Assembly: GCA_963777975.1 (NCBI GenBank)
Contig: CAVZSO010000009.1
Coordinates: forward strand, 1 to 64,000
Direction: 5' to 3'
From: CSP1-4 sp963777975
GTDB lineage: Bacteria; Chloroflexota; Limnocylindria; Limnocylindrales; CSP1-4
DNA: 64,000 nucleotides
Within the stretch, counting starts at the first letter, position 1. The number at the start of each line of letters is the position of its first letter. Shown here one piece after another: positions 62,331 to 64,000 of this stretch. A program made the position numbers and the translations under genes. The notes under the pieces are model-generated. The model saw only the letters and a program-made list of their open reading frames with translations, did no database searches and was not told where the DNA came from.

Positions 62331-63953
62331 CCACCAGCCGTCCCGACTCGCGCCTGGGCACCGACCTCGGACCGTATCGCATCGAGCGGGTCCTGGGTCG
62401 TGGCGGTATGGGCGTCGTCTACCTCGCCGAGCAGCGCGAACTCGGGCGCAAGGTGGCCTTGAAGCTGCTGCCCGACGAGCTGGCGCAGGACGCCGACTTC
62501 CGAGCCCGCTTCGACCGCGAGTCGCACCTTGCGGCCTCGATCGACCACCCCAACATCATCCCGCTCTACGAGGCCGGCGAGATCGATGGCACGGCCTTCC
62601 TGGCGATGCGCTTCGTCGACGGCGTGGACCTCGCCAGTCGGCTCACGGACGGGCCGCTGGAACCGAGCGAGGCCGTCGGCGATCCTGGCCCAGGTCGCCG
62701 GTGCCCTCGATGCCGCGCACGCGCGCGGCCTCGTCCATCGCGACGTCAAGCCGGGCAACGTGCTCCTCGACCGGACGGCACAGGGCGAGCACGCCTACCT
62801 GACCGACTTCGGGTTGACGAAGCAGACCGGCACCGAGTCCGGCCTGACCCGGATGGGCTCGTTCATGGGCACGCCGGCCTACATGGCGCCCGAGCAGATC
62901 GAAGGCCGAGAGGTCGATGGACGGGCCGACCAGTACAGCCTCGCCTGCATGGCCTTCGAGCTGTTGACCGGCTCCGTGCCCTTCACCCGTGACCAGGAGT
63001 TCGCCGTCGCCATGGCCCACGTGCGCGATCGACCGCCGGCGCCGACGAGCCTGCGTCCGGAACTGCCGGCCGCCGTCGATATCGTCTTCGCCCAGGCGAT
63101 GGCCAAGGACCGCGAGGCGCGATATTCGACCTGTTCCGCCTTCGTCGACGATCTGCGCTCGGCGCTCGGCGGCGGAGCGGTCATCGCTCGGCCGCTCTCC
63201 ACGGAGCAGCGACGCCGAACCTCCCTCCTCGTGGCCGCCGTCCTGGGCCTTGGGCTGGTCGCCGTCGCGGGCGTGGCTTTGGCGTCGGGCCTCCTCGGTG
63301 GAGCAGGAAGCCCGTCACCACCGGCATCGGCTCCCCTGGCCGTCGCGCCCACTCCGGCGCCCACGGCTACCAGCTCGCCCACGCCGGATCCCTCGATCTT
63401 CCCGAACACGGCGGAGGCAGCCCTCCTCGCAAAGCTGCCGGCGAACCTGACGTCGACGTGCGTCCGTGGCGGGGGCAAGGCGGACACCGCAGCAGCCGGA
63501 TGGAATGGGCAGATCGTCGTATCGAGATCGGGCAACGCTCCGAACATCGTGAACAACTATGGACCGGTCCAGCCCGGCGCCCCCAAGGCGTCCCTGATCT
63601 GCACACCCGACGGCGGTCCGGATCAGCTCTACATACAGGAACTCCGACTGCCGTCGGGCACGGGCGACGTCGGCGGAGAGGCGGCATTCTCAGTGGCTGC
63701 ACTCGCGACGCGCTACGCCATCAAGCCTGGCTCGTGCTCCAGCGGCGCCGAGGCCTCAACGACGTGGTCCGTCGGCGGCAGCAGCGTCCCCAGCGGCACG
63801 GTCGTGTGCATCCCGAAAGCGGGCTGGGACGGCGGGTCGTGGATCTACTGGTCCTTCGCGGGTGGCAACACGCTCGGCTTCGCCACCCGCAAGGACGCCG
63901 ACTACGACGCCCTGTACCAGTGGTGGCAGAACCTGACGCTGTTCATCGAGTAG
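62329..63953 (+). CDS. membrane Ser/Thr protein kinase, tandem paralogue
   Basis: MTTSRPDSRLGTDLGPYRIE and VLGRGGMGVVYLAEQRELGR repeat the start of the preceding kinase almost exactly. Catalytic GLVHRDVKPGNVLLDRTAQG, LTDFGLTKQTGTESGL, GTPAYMAPEQIEGREVDGRA; membrane helix TSLLVAAVLGLGLVAVAGVA; a Ser/Pro/Ala linker; one extracellular domain FPNTAEAALLAKLPANLTST-C, with ATRYAIKPGSCSSGAEASTT, VVCIPKAGWDGGSWIYWSFA and YDALYQWWQNLTLFIE. One frame change near 62675. About 540 residues, complete. After the stop, 47 bases show nothing. Confidence 0.9.
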
Positions 63954-64000
63954 GCAGACCCTCGGCTCCGCTGCTCCCGGCCGGGCCCTCTGCTACGCTT

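Overview
The window is very GC-rich bacterial DNA. It looks like three unrelated pieces joined together. Positions 1 to about 50,540 read as a member of the Solirubrobacterales (Thermoleophilia, Actinomycetota). The basis is gene content: a DsbA-VKOR pair, a DUF6458 mini-protein, secreted proteins of the GSKDVKNGSLK type, a sigma-70-like protein with a C-terminal zinc motif, and a c-di-AMP riboswitch upstream of an NlpC/P60 gene. Positions about 50,540-60,200 come from another actinomycete, possibly Streptosporangiales-like. This piece has an MBL-fold hydrolase, a TPR protein with a very long Arg/Gly/Pro-rich N-terminus, a complete 16S-23S-5S rRNA operon read on the minus strand, and the 3' end of tyrS. 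From about 60,200 to the end there is a lower-GC piece with a tandem array of membrane Ser/Thr kinases, perhaps Chloroflexota (inference only). The joins cut the sigma-factor gene and tyrS. They are most simply assembly or concatenation joins, not gene transfer.

Many genes in the first and third pieces carry single-base indels. The protein can be followed only by switching frame every 40-200 bases, while neighbouring genes are perfectly open (for example 9164-11071, 16202-17575, 32220-35640, 45396-49000). I treat these as consensus errors and annotate each gene across its frame changes.

Layout of piece 1. 1-2,836: ABC transporter tail, membrane protein, DsbA/VKOR oxidative folding pair, secreted repeat protein. 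2,833-7,851 (minus): SDR, then a tightly coupled chain psuG, PfkB kinase (psuK-like), thiolase, low-molecular-weight protein phosphatase and fructosamine kinase, with a palindrome at its divergent promoter to msrA. 8.5-16.1 kb: YdeI-like protein, ABC1 kinase, secreted protein, DrrAB-like ABC exporter, DAHP synthase, membrane-anchored zincin, acyl-CoA dehydrogenase, DUF6458. 16.2-25.1 kb: FAD oxidase, NlpC/P60 with a ydaO-type riboswitch, PLP-fold aldolase/deaminase, aldonolactone oxidase, acyl-CoA carboxylase, rhodanese, sugar dehydrogenase, acidic protein. 25.2-32.2 kb: FAD oxidoreductase, two-component system, two membrane glycosyltransferase-like proteins. 32.2-41 kb: GNAT, P450, DUF2203, several unknowns, a winged-helix/AAA+ fusion next to a HELCH mini-protein, a Lys/Ala/Pro-rich protein, and an M15-like/NlpC cell-wall pair. 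41-47.2 kb (minus): cystathionine gamma-synthase and beta-synthase, membrane protein, and a coupled SPFH / NAD kinase / NMN-adenylyltransferase-like module behind an operator-like palindrome and a 221-bp inverted-repeat element. 47.5-50.5 kb: LVIVD-repeat secreted protein and the truncated sigma-like gene.

The best candidates for something undescribed are the SPFH-NADK-nucleotidyltransferase module (44.8-47.5 kb), the winged helix/Pro-rich/AAA+ protein with its HELCH neighbour (36.2-38.5 kb), and the kinase array with a repeated extracellular Cys-containing domain (60.2-63.95 kb).
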